Positions 1-6,521 of a stretch of 10,692 nt of DNA are shown here, in pieces. The DNA is from Candidatus Rokuibacteriota bacterium (lineage in GTDB: Bacteria; Methylomirabilota; Methylomirabilia; Rokubacteriales; CSP1-6): contig JACORX010000474.1 in NCBI GenBank assembly GCA_016179165.1, positions 1-10,692 of the forward strand. The letters are read 5' to 3'. Position 1 is the stretch's first letter. Each line of letters starts with the position of its first letter. A program made the translations under genes and the position numbers. Below the pieces are notes generated by a model. That model did no database searches. It worked only from the letters and a program-made list of their open reading frames with translations, and was not told the DNA's origin.

Positions 1-1110
1 GAGCTGGCCAGGGACATCGACGGGACCACGCTCGCCAAGACCATCCTCAAGGAGCGCGATACCTGCTACGCGTGCGTGGTGAAGTGCAAGCGCACGGTCG
101 AGGTCCACGAGCCCGGTCTCGACATCGACCCGGTCTACGGCGGTCCCGAGTACGAGACGCTGTCCCTCTTCGGCTCCATGTGCGGCGTGGGCGACCTCAA
201 GCTCCTCTCGAAGGCCTCCGCCGACGCCAACATGTACGGCATGGACACGATCTCGGCCGGCGGGACCATCGCGTGGGCGATGGAAGCGAAGGAGAAGGGC
301 CTCTTCGACGACAAGGGGCTCGGTCTCGCCTTCGGCGACGGCCAGTCCCTCCTCCGCGCCATCGAGGCGATCGCGCTCCGGCGCGGCGGCGGCGATCTCC
401 TCGCCGAGGGCAGCCTCCGCGCGGCGAAGACGCTCGGCCAGGCGGCGGTCGATCTCACCGTCACCGTCAAGGGCCAGGAGCTGCCGGCGCACATGCCGCA
501 GGTCAAGCGCTCGCTCGGCCTCGTCTACGCCGTCAACCCCTTCGGCGCCGACCACCAGTCCTCGGAACACGACTCGGCGCTCCGGAACAAGCCAGGCTCC
601 CTCCAGCACGGGCGGCTCGAGAAGCTCGACATCGCCGCGAGCCTGCCGGCCACGGATCTCTCCGACGGGAAAGTCCGCTTCGCCTACCGCTCGCAGTGCT
701 TCTACTCCGCCCTCGACACGCTCGGGCTCTGCCAGTTCGTCTGGGGTCCCTCGTGGCAGCTCTACGGCCCCTCGGAGACGGTCGAGCTGGTGCGCGCGGG
801 CACCGGGTGGCAGGCGACGATGGACGAGCTGCTGGAGATCGGCGAGCGAAAGATCGCGCTCATGCGCGCCTTCAACGCGCGCGAGGGCATCGGGAAGGAC
901 GCCGACGTGCTGCCGAAGAAGCTCTTCCAGCCCCTCGTCGGCAAGGGCCCGTCGGCGGGGGTGGCGCTGACCACCGACGAGTTCGAGCACGCGCGCGAGA
1001 GCTACTACGGGCTCGCGGGCTGTGATCCCGCGACGGGCTACCCGACAGCGGCCAAGCTCCGCGCCCTCGGCCTCGACTGGCTCGCCGACAAGGCGCCCGC
1101 CGCGCGCTGA
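1..1110 (+). CDS. Aldehyde ferredoxin oxidoreductase family protein, C-terminal part (5' end outside window)
   Basis: The frame is open from base 1 to a TGA at 1108-1110 and gives 369 residues of a family that is usually about 600-650 residues, so roughly 250 N-terminal residues (the first tungstopterin-binding domain) lie upstream. Residues 20-30 read DTCYACVVKCK, which is the CxxCxxxC motif (C22, C25, C29) that binds the [4Fe-4S] cluster in this family. The likely fourth ligand is C244 in a LGLCQF context, matching the late cysteine of the Pyrococcus enzyme. Other family stretches are LLAEGSLRAAKTLG and VKGQELPAHMP. Family members use a tungsten bis-pterin cofactor and oxidise aldehydes to acids with reduction of ferredoxin; related members act on other substrates, so the substrate here is unknown. 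The segment usually resembling RGACH before a conserved His reads NPFGADHQSSEHD, which marks a divergent subfamily. The protein is probably cytoplasmic. No partner ferredoxin or tungsten cofactor gene is visible. Confidence 0.93.
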   Translation, partial: ELARDIDGTTLAKTILKERDTCYACVVKCKRTVEVHEPGLDIDPVYGGPEYETLSLFGSMCGVGDLKLLSKASADANMYGMDTISAGGTIAWAMEAKEKGLFDDKGLGLAFGDGQSLLRAIEAIALRRGGGDLLAEGSLRAAKTLGQAAVDLTVTVKGQELPAHMPQVKRSLGLVYAVNPFGADHQSSEHDSALRNKPGSLQHGRLEKLDIAASLPATDLSDGKVRFAYRSQCFYSALDTLGLCQFVWGPSWQLYGPSETVELVRAGTGWQATMDELLEIGERKIALMRAFNAREGIGKDADVLPKKLFQPLVGKGPSAGVALTTDEFEHARESYYGLAGCDPATGYPTAAKLRALGLDWLADKAPAAR

Positions 1111-1114
1111 TCGT

Positions 1115-1150
1115 GAGCGCCGTAGCAGCCTGCAACAGCCACGGGCGCTC
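1115..1150 (+). terminator. Hairpin just after the oxidoreductase stop codon (possible terminator or 3'-end stabiliser)
   Basis: Starting five bases after the stop codon, GAGCGCCGT (1115-1123) can pair with ACGGGCGCTC (1141-1150). The stem is 9 bp with one bulged G, and the loop is 17 nt. No T-run follows, so it is not a classical intrinsic terminator. It could stabilise the 3' end or separate the oxidoreductase from the EthD/monooxygenase unit downstream. GC-rich DNA forms such stems by chance, so confidence is limited. Confidence 0.4.
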
Positions 1151-1186
1151 GCTTCCTGCATCGAACTCCCACGAGAGAGGTGCGCG

Positions 1187-1537
1187 ATGGTCAAGATGAT
1201 TATCTGTCTGCGGCGGCGACCCGAACTTTCCCCGGAAGCCTTCCGGCAGCATTGGCGCGACATTCACGCGCCCATCGTCGCCAAGCATGCGACCACCTTG
1301 GGCATCAAGCGATACGCCCAGGTCTATGCTCTCGAGGCGGCTCCGACGGGTGGCCGCCCGGAGGGGTTCGACGGGATAGGCGAGGTTTGGATCGAGAGCA
1401 TCGAGGCGTTCCGAGCGGCGGCGGCAACGCCCCAGGGCGCCATCGCCGCCCGGGAGCTTCGCGAGACCGACGCGTTTCTCACCGACCTGTCGCGCTCGCC
1501 GCGGACCTTCGGCACGGAGATCCCGATCATCAGCTAA
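1187..1537 (+). CDS. Small EthD-domain-like protein (dimeric alpha/beta barrel type)
   Basis: This encodes 116 residues. The ATG at 1187 is chosen because AGAGAGG (1174-1180) sits 6 nt upstream and because the protein then begins MVKMIICLRRRPELS, the usual beta-strand opening of the family; the frame is open further upstream but that part looks non-coding. The stretch FRQHWRDIHAPIV, at about residues 20-32, is the characteristic EthD helix with its conserved W-R-x-x-H-A-P pattern. EthD-like proteins are small ferredoxin-like-fold proteins that dimerise. The founding member is needed for ethyl tert-butyl ether breakdown by a P450 system, and others act as cyclases or monooxygenase helpers. The gene lies 31 bp upstream of an FAD monooxygenase on the same strand with similar codon use, so the two are probably co-transcribed and may act on the same aromatic, polyketide-like or isoprenoid substrate. 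That shared role is inference. Confidence 0.85.
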   Translation: MVKMIICLRRRPELSPEAFRQHWRDIHAPIVAKHATTLGIKRYAQVYALEAAPTGGRPEGFDGIGEVWIESIEAFRAAAATPQGAIAARELRETDAFLTDLSRSPRTFGTEIPIIS

Positions 1538-1568
1538 GCCCGTCCCGACATGCACTGAGGAAAGCGAC

Positions 1569-2759
1569 ATGCGCTACGACCTGATCATCGTCGGTGGCGG
1601 TCTGGCGGGCTCGGCGCTAGCCAAGGGTATGGCGGAAGGCGGGGCGCGGGTGCTTGTGCTGGAGCGTGAGAGGGAGTTTCGAGACCGAATCCGGGGCGAA
1701 GGCATGCATCCGTGGGGGGTGCCTGAGGTACGCGCGCTGGGTGTCTACGATGCCCTGAAGGCTGGAGGGGCCGTTGATATCCCATGGTGGGCAAGCTATC
1801 GCGACGGCGCGCTCATGACGCGGCGGGATCTCATCAAGACCACACAATCTCGGACGGGTGCCCTCAACTTCTCTCATCCTGCGATGCAGGAAACCCTATT
1901 GCGCCGGGCTGCGGCGGCCGGCGCCGAGGTCCGACGCGGCGCCGGCGTAACGATGGTGTCGCCCGGGAACCCGCCTTCGGTGCTCCTTGGCCAGGATGGC
2001 CGTACCGAGACGCTCGAAGCGCGCGTTGTAGTAGGCGCGGACGGTCGGCGCTCCCAGGTACGACGCTGGGGCGGCTTCAAGATCCACCAGGACCCGAAAT
2101 GGCTGGCTATCTCCGGCGTGCTATTGACCGGCATGAGAGCCGAGGACGATGCCGTCCACGTGTTTCGCCCGTCGTGGTTTGGGCAGTCCGTTCTCCTCTT
2201 TCCCCTCGGTGGCGCTCGCTGTCGGGCGTACTTCGCGACCGGCCGCCGTTCCGACCACAGCTGGCTCAGCGGAAGCGGTCACCTGCCGGAATTCGTTACC
2301 CGGTGCGTCGAGTCTGGCGTTCCTGCGGAATGGTTCTCGGGTGCGGAACTTGCCGGTCCCCTGGCGACCTTCGAGGGGGCAGACTCCTGGGCTGAGAGCC
2401 CATACAAGAACGGCGTGGTGCTCGTGGGAGACGCTGCAGCGTCGAGCGATCCCTGTTGGGGCTGTGGTCTTTCCCTAATGTTTCGCGATGTGAGAACACT
2501 GCGGGATCGACTGGTCTCCACCGAGGACTGGCACACAGCCGCATCCCAGTACGCGCTCGAGCACGACAAGTACTACGGTGCGCTACGCACCATCGTGTCT
2601 TGGTTAAGGACGGTGCTCTACGGTCTCGGATCCGATGCGGACCGTATCCGAGCACACGCCCTACCGCGGTTTGCTGACGGTTTGGGTCCAGACCTGGTCG
2701 GCAGGGGACCGGATAACCCGGCTGACGAGGCCGCTCGCATCCGATTCCTCGGGGTCTGA
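1569..2759 (+). CDS. FAD-dependent monooxygenase/oxidoreductase (PHBH-type fold)
   Basis: This encodes 396 residues, a normal length for the group. The ATG at 1569 follows GAGGAAAG at 1557-1564. The three flavin signatures of p-hydroxybenzoate-hydroxylase-type enzymes are present. The first is the Rossmann GGGLAG at residues 9-14, ending in the ribose-binding acid E32. The second is the DG motif at D158-G159-R160. The third is the GD motif VVLVGDAAASSDP, with G287-D288. RGEGMHPWGV at about residues 43-52 and GLSLMFRDVRTLRDRL after the GD motif are typical of an uncharacterised branch of FAD oxidoreductases related to UbiH and geranylgeranyl reductases. It probably uses NAD(P)H and O2 to hydroxylate or epoxidise an organic substrate, or reduces a double bond; the sequence does not decide which. 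No membrane anchor is seen. Codon use has clearly more A/T in third positions than the oxidoreductase upstream or the genes downstream. It converges on the serine hydrolase gene with only 23 bp between stop codons. Confidence 0.9.
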   Translation: MRYDLIIVGGGLAGSALAKGMAEGGARVLVLEREREFRDRIRGEGMHPWGVPEVRALGVYDALKAGGAVDIPWWASYRDGALMTRRDLIKTTQSRTGALNFSHPAMQETLLRRAAAAGAEVRRGAGVTMVSPGNPPSVLLGQDGRTETLEARVVVGADGRRSQVRRWGGFKIHQDPKWLAISGVLLTGMRAEDDAVHVFRPSWFGQSVLLFPLGGARCRAYFATGRRSDHSWLSGSGHLPEFVTRCVESGVPAEWFSGAELAGPLATFEGADSWAESPYKNGVVLVGDAAASSDPCWGCGLSLMFRDVRTLRDRLVSTEDWHTAASQYALEHDKYYGALRTIVSWLRTVLYGLGSDADRIRAHALPRFADGLGPDLVGRGPDNPADEAARIRFLGV

Positions 2760-2782
2760 GTGCTATCCCCTCACCCCGCGTT

Positions 2783-3619
2783 CTACCCGAGGGCGTCCCA
2801 GCAGAGGCGCGACATCCTGCCGATGAGCTGGTAGGCGGCCGCGAAGCCCGGGGTGCCGTCGGGCAGCTCGGCTGGCACGTGCTCCGTGTAGGCGGTCAGG
2901 ATGAAGAGCGGCTCGCCGTCCTTGTAGACGATGCCCGCGTCCATGAAGCCGCGCGAGCCCGTCCCCGTCTTGTGGGCGACCTTGGTGCCGAGGGGAAGCT
3001 GGGACGGCAGGCGGGTCTTGAGCTTCTGCCACGACAAAATGTCGAGCGCCAGGCGGCAGAGCTCGGCCGTCGAGCCGAGCGTGGCAGCCGCGGCCTTGTC
3101 GGAGGCGCCGCGGAGAATCATCTCGAGCAGCATCCCCTGGTCGTTGGGTGTGGTCGTCGTCACCTGATCGAGCGTGTGGTCGGGGCCGAGCCGCGGCGGA
3201 ATGCCGAAGCGGTGGATGGTCCGCGTCATGCCGACCGACTCGCAGAAGCCCTGGACGTTGCCGAGCCCGACCAGGTCGACCACGGTGCCCGTGCACGTGT
3301 TGTCGCTCACGATGATCATCTGCACGAGCGCGTCGCGGAAGGTGATCCAGAAGCCGGGCGTCATGTGCTGGAAGGTGCCCGAGTCGTTATCCTGGTACCT
3401 GGCCTCGATCGTCACCTTCTGGTCCAGCGCGAGCTTGCCGTCGTGCACGGCCTTGAGCGCGGCCATCAGGATGGAGATCTTGCGCGTGCTGGCCGAGGGC
3501 ACGGGCACGTCCCCCAGCCGGTTCGCTGTCCTGCCGGATTTTAGATCCTTCAGATACCAGCTCGTCTGAAACGGCAGGGCGTCGCAGAGGGCGTTCATCT
3601 GCTTGACGAGAGCGTCCAT
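2783..3619 (-). CDS. Serine hydrolase of the class A beta-lactamase fold (Beta-lactamase2-like), no omega-loop Glu
   Basis: This encodes 278 residues. The start is the ATG at 3617-3619, because a strong GAGGAG (3626-3631) lies 6 nt upstream; a start at 3691 is possible but would overlap the preceding gene. All three penicillin-recognising motifs are present: SxxK as STRK at residues 44-47 (nucleophile S44, base K47), SDN at 105-107 and KTG at 217-219. A VTTTTPND stretch (153-160) matches the DTTTP segment of class A enzymes. The glutamate that activates water for deacylation (E166 in standard numbering) would fall near residue 141 by its distance from SDN, but the sequence there is RFGIPPRLG. 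The protein should therefore acylate but deacylate differently, as in DD-peptidases or esterases. No signal peptide or lipobox is seen, so it may be cytoplasmic, which is odd for this fold. It is transcribed with the VOC gene, 35 bp downstream. Antibiotic resistance should not be assumed. Confidence 0.86.
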   Translation of the reverse strand: MDALVKQMNALCDALPFQTSWYLKDLKSGRTANRLGDVPVPSASTRKISILMAALKAVHDGKLALDQKVTIEARYQDNDSGTFQHMTPGFWITFRDALVQMIIVSDNTCTGTVVDLVGLGNVQGFCESVGMTRTIHRFGIPPRLGPDHTLDQVTTTTPNDQGMLLEMILRGASDKAAAATLGSTAELCRLALDILSWQKLKTRLPSQLPLGTKVAHKTGTGSRGFMDAGIVYKDGEPLFILTAYTEHVPAELPDGTPGFAAAYQLIGRMSRLCWDALG

Positions 3620-3625
3620 GGCGGT

Positions 3626-3631
3626 CTCCTC
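3626..3631 (-). promoter_or_regulatory. Ribosome binding site of the serine hydrolase gene
   Basis: GAGGAG on the - strand lies 6 nt before the ATG at 3619. It is the best Shine-Dalgarno match near this gene and fixes its start, giving a 35-bp gap from the VOC stop codon rather than an overlap. Confidence 0.75.
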
Positions 3632-3654
3632 GAGATACGTTAACGGCCTCGCGG

Positions 3655-4545
3655 TCACGCGGGCCCCGCGAATCCGATGTAGGCGCCGCACGCGTGCTCC
3701 GGCCCCACCAGCATGGCCTGCTCGCCGGTGTTGCGGACGCCGCGGACGGGGGGCGGGACGCCGTGGTCCGCCATCCAGCGTGCGGCGGCGTCCATGCTGC
3801 TGGCGCGGTACAAGACCTGGAACGGCCCCGGCCCGCGCCGGCTGAGGGCCTCGGCAGCGGGACCAGCTTCCGCTGGCTGAGCCACCGTCAGCCCCGTCGG
3901 CCCGATGTCGAACACGGCCATGTCGGCCTTGATGACCGAGCCGCGCTGGATCTTGGGCACTGGCATCCCGAGCACGCGTGCGTAGATTTCAGCGGATGCG
4001 GTGACGTCAGGGACTGCGATGTACGCGCGGTCGATACGAAGCACGCCGTTGGGGTGCTGGCCCGCGCGCGGCACCTGGGCACGGCGCTCGGCGAGCGGGG
4101 TCAGGTGCTGGATGAAAAACACGGGGAGCGGGTTTCGCTCTCCCAGCACTGCCGCCTTCCACCGCAGATCCTGCCCTCCCGGCGGCCGCCGCGCACCCGG
4201 AGCGGGGTCGCTGACGTCCACGCCGCGCTGGCGCATCGTGACAACCTCGGCCGCCAAATCGTCGCTCTGCACGACGACGTAGCGGAACCCGCCGCCGGCG
4301 GCTAGGAAATCCAGGAGGGACGGCCCCGCGTTGTCGGCGGCCGCTCGAGCCGCCAGGTATTCGGCCCGGTCGCTCACGCTCATCAGCTCCAGGTAGTCTT
4401 CGCCGTGAAACGCGATGGCGTTGTGCGTCCCCTTGCCCGGGTGGGCGCCGCCCGGATAGATGTTGAATCCGATGCGCGTGTAGGCGTCGATGCCCTGCTC
4501 GAGGCTCGGGACGCAGATCATGACGTGATCGATCCGGGTCAGCAT
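3655..4545 (-). CDS. VOC superfamily protein with two glyoxalase-like modules
   Basis: This encodes 296 residues from the ATG at 4543-4545. An AGGA lies 8 nt upstream, and the protein then begins MLTRIDHVMICV, the usual first strand of a vicinal-oxygen-chelate module. A start at 4581 would only add a poorly conserved leader. The first module (about residues 1-165) keeps candidate metal ligands H7 in RIDHVMI and E53 in EDYLELMSV, and resembles the Glyoxalase_3-like group. The second module begins near residue 170 (LRIDRAYIAVPDV) and has no histidine at the H7-equivalent place, so probably only one metal site is complete. The superfamily includes glyoxalases, extradiol dioxygenases, epimerases and resistance proteins; the reaction here cannot be named. 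It is probably cytoplasmic. It is the first gene of a two-gene unit with the serine hydrolase, and a candidate promoter lies directly upstream. What the pair does together is unknown. Confidence 0.85.
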   Translation of the reverse strand: MLTRIDHVMICVPSLEQGIDAYTRIGFNIYPGGAHPGKGTHNAIAFHGEDYLELMSVSDRAEYLAARAAADNAGPSLLDFLAAGGGFRYVVVQSDDLAAEVVTMRQRGVDVSDPAPGARRPPGGQDLRWKAAVLGERNPLPVFFIQHLTPLAERRAQVPRAGQHPNGVLRIDRAYIAVPDVTASAEIYARVLGMPVPKIQRGSVIKADMAVFDIGPTGLTVAQPAEAGPAAEALSRRGPGPFQVLYRASSMDAAARWMADHGVPPPVRGVRNTGEQAMLVGPEHACGAYIGFAGPA

Positions 4546-4733
4546 CGCGCCGATCCTGCCAGATGGCGACGGCCCAGTCAAACCCGGACCCTCGACAACC
4601 GGAGCCTCGAGGTGCTCCCGGCCCCTTTTACAGGGTCATGTCAGGCAAGGCTGGTGGCTCGGCTCGCGCCGCAGCACCGGCAGCACCGGCGGATGGGGCG
4701 CCGGCCCTGGGGGCCTGTAGCAGCGCGCCGAGA
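4546..4733. other. 188-bp spacer between the GH15 gene and the VOC gene
   Basis: No convincing gene is seen on either strand. Just after the GH15 stop codon, a perfect 5-bp GC stem with a 3-nt loop (GGCCC/GGGCC, 4703-4715) could contribute to ending the trehalose operon, but no T-run follows. A tandem 9-bp repeat, GCAGCACCG twice, lies at 4671-4688. The VOC-side end contains the candidate promoter described separately. Confidence 0.5.
4553..4581 (-). promoter_or_regulatory. Candidate sigma70-type promoter for the VOC/serine hydrolase unit
   Basis: On the - strand, TTGACT (4576-4581) matches 5 of 6 bases of the -35 consensus. It is followed after exactly 17 bp by CAGGAT (4553-4558), a weak -10 with 3 of 6 matches including the A at position 2 and the final AT. 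Transcription from it would begin at or very near the ATG at 4545, so the message would be leaderless or nearly so. The same AGGA could instead serve as a Shine-Dalgarno site on a longer transcript; both cannot hold at once. Confidence 0.4.
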
Positions 4734-6521
4734 TCAGAAGCCCTGCTCCCAGGGGATACTGAGCCGCGTCGCGACGTTGATGAGACCGACCATGCTGTAG
4801 GTCTGAGGAAAGTTCCCCCACAGCTCGCCGGTGCTCGGATCGATGTGCTCCGACAGCAGCCCGTGACGGTTGCGGCGGGCGAGCATGGTCTCGAACAGCG
4901 CGCGCGCCTCCTCGCGCCGGCCGAGCACGACGAGCGCCTCGATGTACCAGAAGGTGCACACGACGAAGGCATTCCGCGGCACGCCGAAGTCGTCGGTCTC
5001 CCGGTAGCGGTATACGAGGTCGCCCCGGCGCAGGTCGCGCTCCACCGCCGCGACGGTGGCGGCAAAGCGCGGGTCGTCGACTCGGACGAATCCAAGCTCG
5101 GCGAGCAGCAGCAGGCTGGCATCGAGCGCGTCGCCCCCGAACGTCGATACGAAGCTCCGGCGCTCTCCGCTCCACGCCCGGGCGCAGATCGTGTGGTGCA
5201 TGGGGTCGGCTTGCGCGCGCCAGTGCCACGCGCGATCGGCAAGCCCGAGGCGTGCGGCGATCTTTGCCAGGCGATCGCAGGCCACCCAGCACATCACGCT
5301 GGAGAACGTGTGCACGCGCACCGCACCGCGCAACTCCCAGGGCCCGGCGTCGGGCTCCGCGTAGACGGCGGCGGCATGGGTGCCGAGCGTCTCGAGCTGG
5401 TGAAAGAGGCCCTCGCTCCCGGCGTGCGGGAGCCGTCGGTCGAAGAACACGTGCGTGACCGCGAGGATCGCCGACCCGTAGACGTCGTTCTGGACCTGCC
5501 GGTACGCTCCGTTGCCGACCCGCACCGGCCCCATCCCCCGGTACCCGGGAAGCCACGGGATCTCCCGCTCCGCCGTCTCCGTCTGTCCGCTGACACCGTA
5601 CAGCGGCTGCAGGTGCCCGCCCGCCCGCGCGGCCACATTGATGATGTAGTCGAGGTAGCGCTCCATGGTCCGGGTGGCGTTGAGCCGATTCAGCGCGTTC
5701 ACGACAAAGTAGGCGTCACGCAGCCAGCAGTAGCGGTAGTCCCACGTGCGAGCGGTCCCGGTGGCTTCGGGGATGGATGTCGTCATCGCCGCGATCACCG
5801 CCCCCGTGTCGTCGAAGGCGTTCAGCTTGAGGGTGATGGCGGCCCGGATGACCGCGGCCTGCCACTCATACGGGATGGACAGGTCACGTACCCAATCGTG
5901 CCAGTATTCGACGGTGTTCTCGAAGAAGCGGCGGGCCACGTCGAACACGGAGTCCTGGAGCGTCTCATCGGTGCCCAGCACGAGGGAAAAGCTATCGCGC
6001 AGGACGAAGGGGATCTCCTCGAGGATCGCGGTGATCGAGCAGTCGGTGGTGACCCGAAACACGAGCTCGTCGCCCAGGTAGCGGATGTGGTTGGAACCGT
6101 GGGTAGCGGCGGGGCGGCACCGCCCGAAGTCGGTTGCGGGCCGGATCCGCACGCGCACGAGCGGGCTGCCCGACAGCCGGCGCACCGTGCGCACCAGCGT
6201 CATCGGGCAGAACAGGCGCCCGAAGTGGCGGAAGCGGGGTGCGAAGTCCACGACCTCCACCGCGCCGCCCGACGCATCGAACAACCGGGTCACGAGGACG
6301 GGGGTGTTGACGAGGTACTCCTGCTCGACGCGGTCGAGGCCGGCCAGGGTAACTGAAAGGAACCCGAAGTCCTGGTCGCTACCGGTGGGCTCGCACAGGA
6401 GCGCGCAGAATACCGCGTCGCCGTCGAAGCGGGGCAGGCAGGCCCAGACGATATCGCCGGTGGCGCTCACCAGGGCGCCCACGTGGGAGTTGCCGATGAG
6501 CGCGAAGTCGAGGCTGGTCAC
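4734..6521 (-). CDS. Glycoside hydrolase family 15 protein (trehalase or glucoamylase type)
   Basis: This encodes 595 residues, a usual length for single-chain bacterial GH15 proteins. It starts at a GTG (6519-6521) that overlaps the otsB stop codon as GTGA. The upstream-open frame is otsB sequence in another frame, and the family start SLDFALIGNSHVGALVS falls exactly here. An N-terminal beta-sandwich (about 1-230) with WACLPRFDGD at 26-35 precedes the (alpha/alpha)6 barrel. Barrel hallmarks are TWDYRYCWLRD (W260-D269), WELRG with E396, and GLLSEHIDP with E558. By family pattern E396 and E558 are the general acid and base, 162 residues apart. GELWGNFPQTYSMVGLINVA closes the barrel. GH15 enzymes invert the anomer and release glucose from starch-like glucans, dextran or trehalose; mycobacterial members of this architecture are trehalases. 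Translational coupling to otsA/otsB makes trehalose metabolism likely, but a glucan substrate remains possible. No signal peptide is seen, so it is probably cytoplasmic. Confidence 0.92.
   Translation of the reverse strand: MTSLDFALIGNSHVGALVSATGDIVWACLPRFDGDAVFCALLCEPTGSDQDFGFLSVTLAGLDRVEQEYLVNTPVLVTRLFDASGGAVEVVDFAPRFRHFGRLFCPMTLVRTVRRLSGSPLVRVRIRPATDFGRCRPAATHGSNHIRYLGDELVFRVTTDCSITAILEEIPFVLRDSFSLVLGTDETLQDSVFDVARRFFENTVEYWHDWVRDLSIPYEWQAAVIRAAITLKLNAFDDTGAVIAAMTTSIPEATGTARTWDYRYCWLRDAYFVVNALNRLNATRTMERYLDYIINVAARAGGHLQPLYGVSGQTETAEREIPWLPGYRGMGPVRVGNGAYRQVQNDVYGSAILAVTHVFFDRRLPHAGSEGLFHQLETLGTHAAAVYAEPDAGPWELRGAVRVHTFSSVMCWVACDRLAKIAARLGLADRAWHWRAQADPMHHTICARAWSGERRSFVSTFGGDALDASLLLLAELGFVRVDDPRFAATVAAVERDLRRGDLVYRYRETDDFGVPRNAFVVCTFWYIEALVVLGRREEARALFETMLARRNRHGLLSEHIDPSTGELWGNFPQTYSMVGLINVATRLSIPWEQGF

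Noticed and set aside
2760..2782. Bidirectional terminator between the convergent monooxygenase and serine hydrolase genes
   Set aside because: The 23-bp gap holds no inverted repeat or T-run that I can see.
3620..3691. Upstream start at 3691 for the serine hydrolase, with a possible leader peptide
   Set aside because: The extra 24 residues do not form a hydrophobic signal sequence, and they would overlap the VOC gene. A strong GAGGAG supports 3619.
4671..4688. Tandem GCAGCACCG repeat as a regulatory or mobile-element repeat
   Set aside because: There are only two copies of 9 bp in GC-rich DNA, with no further copies or flanking structure seen.
4563..6356. Open frame of 597 codons on the + strand opposite the GH15 gene
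   Set aside because: It is antisense to GH15, shows no recognisable motif and has the same GC-driven composition.
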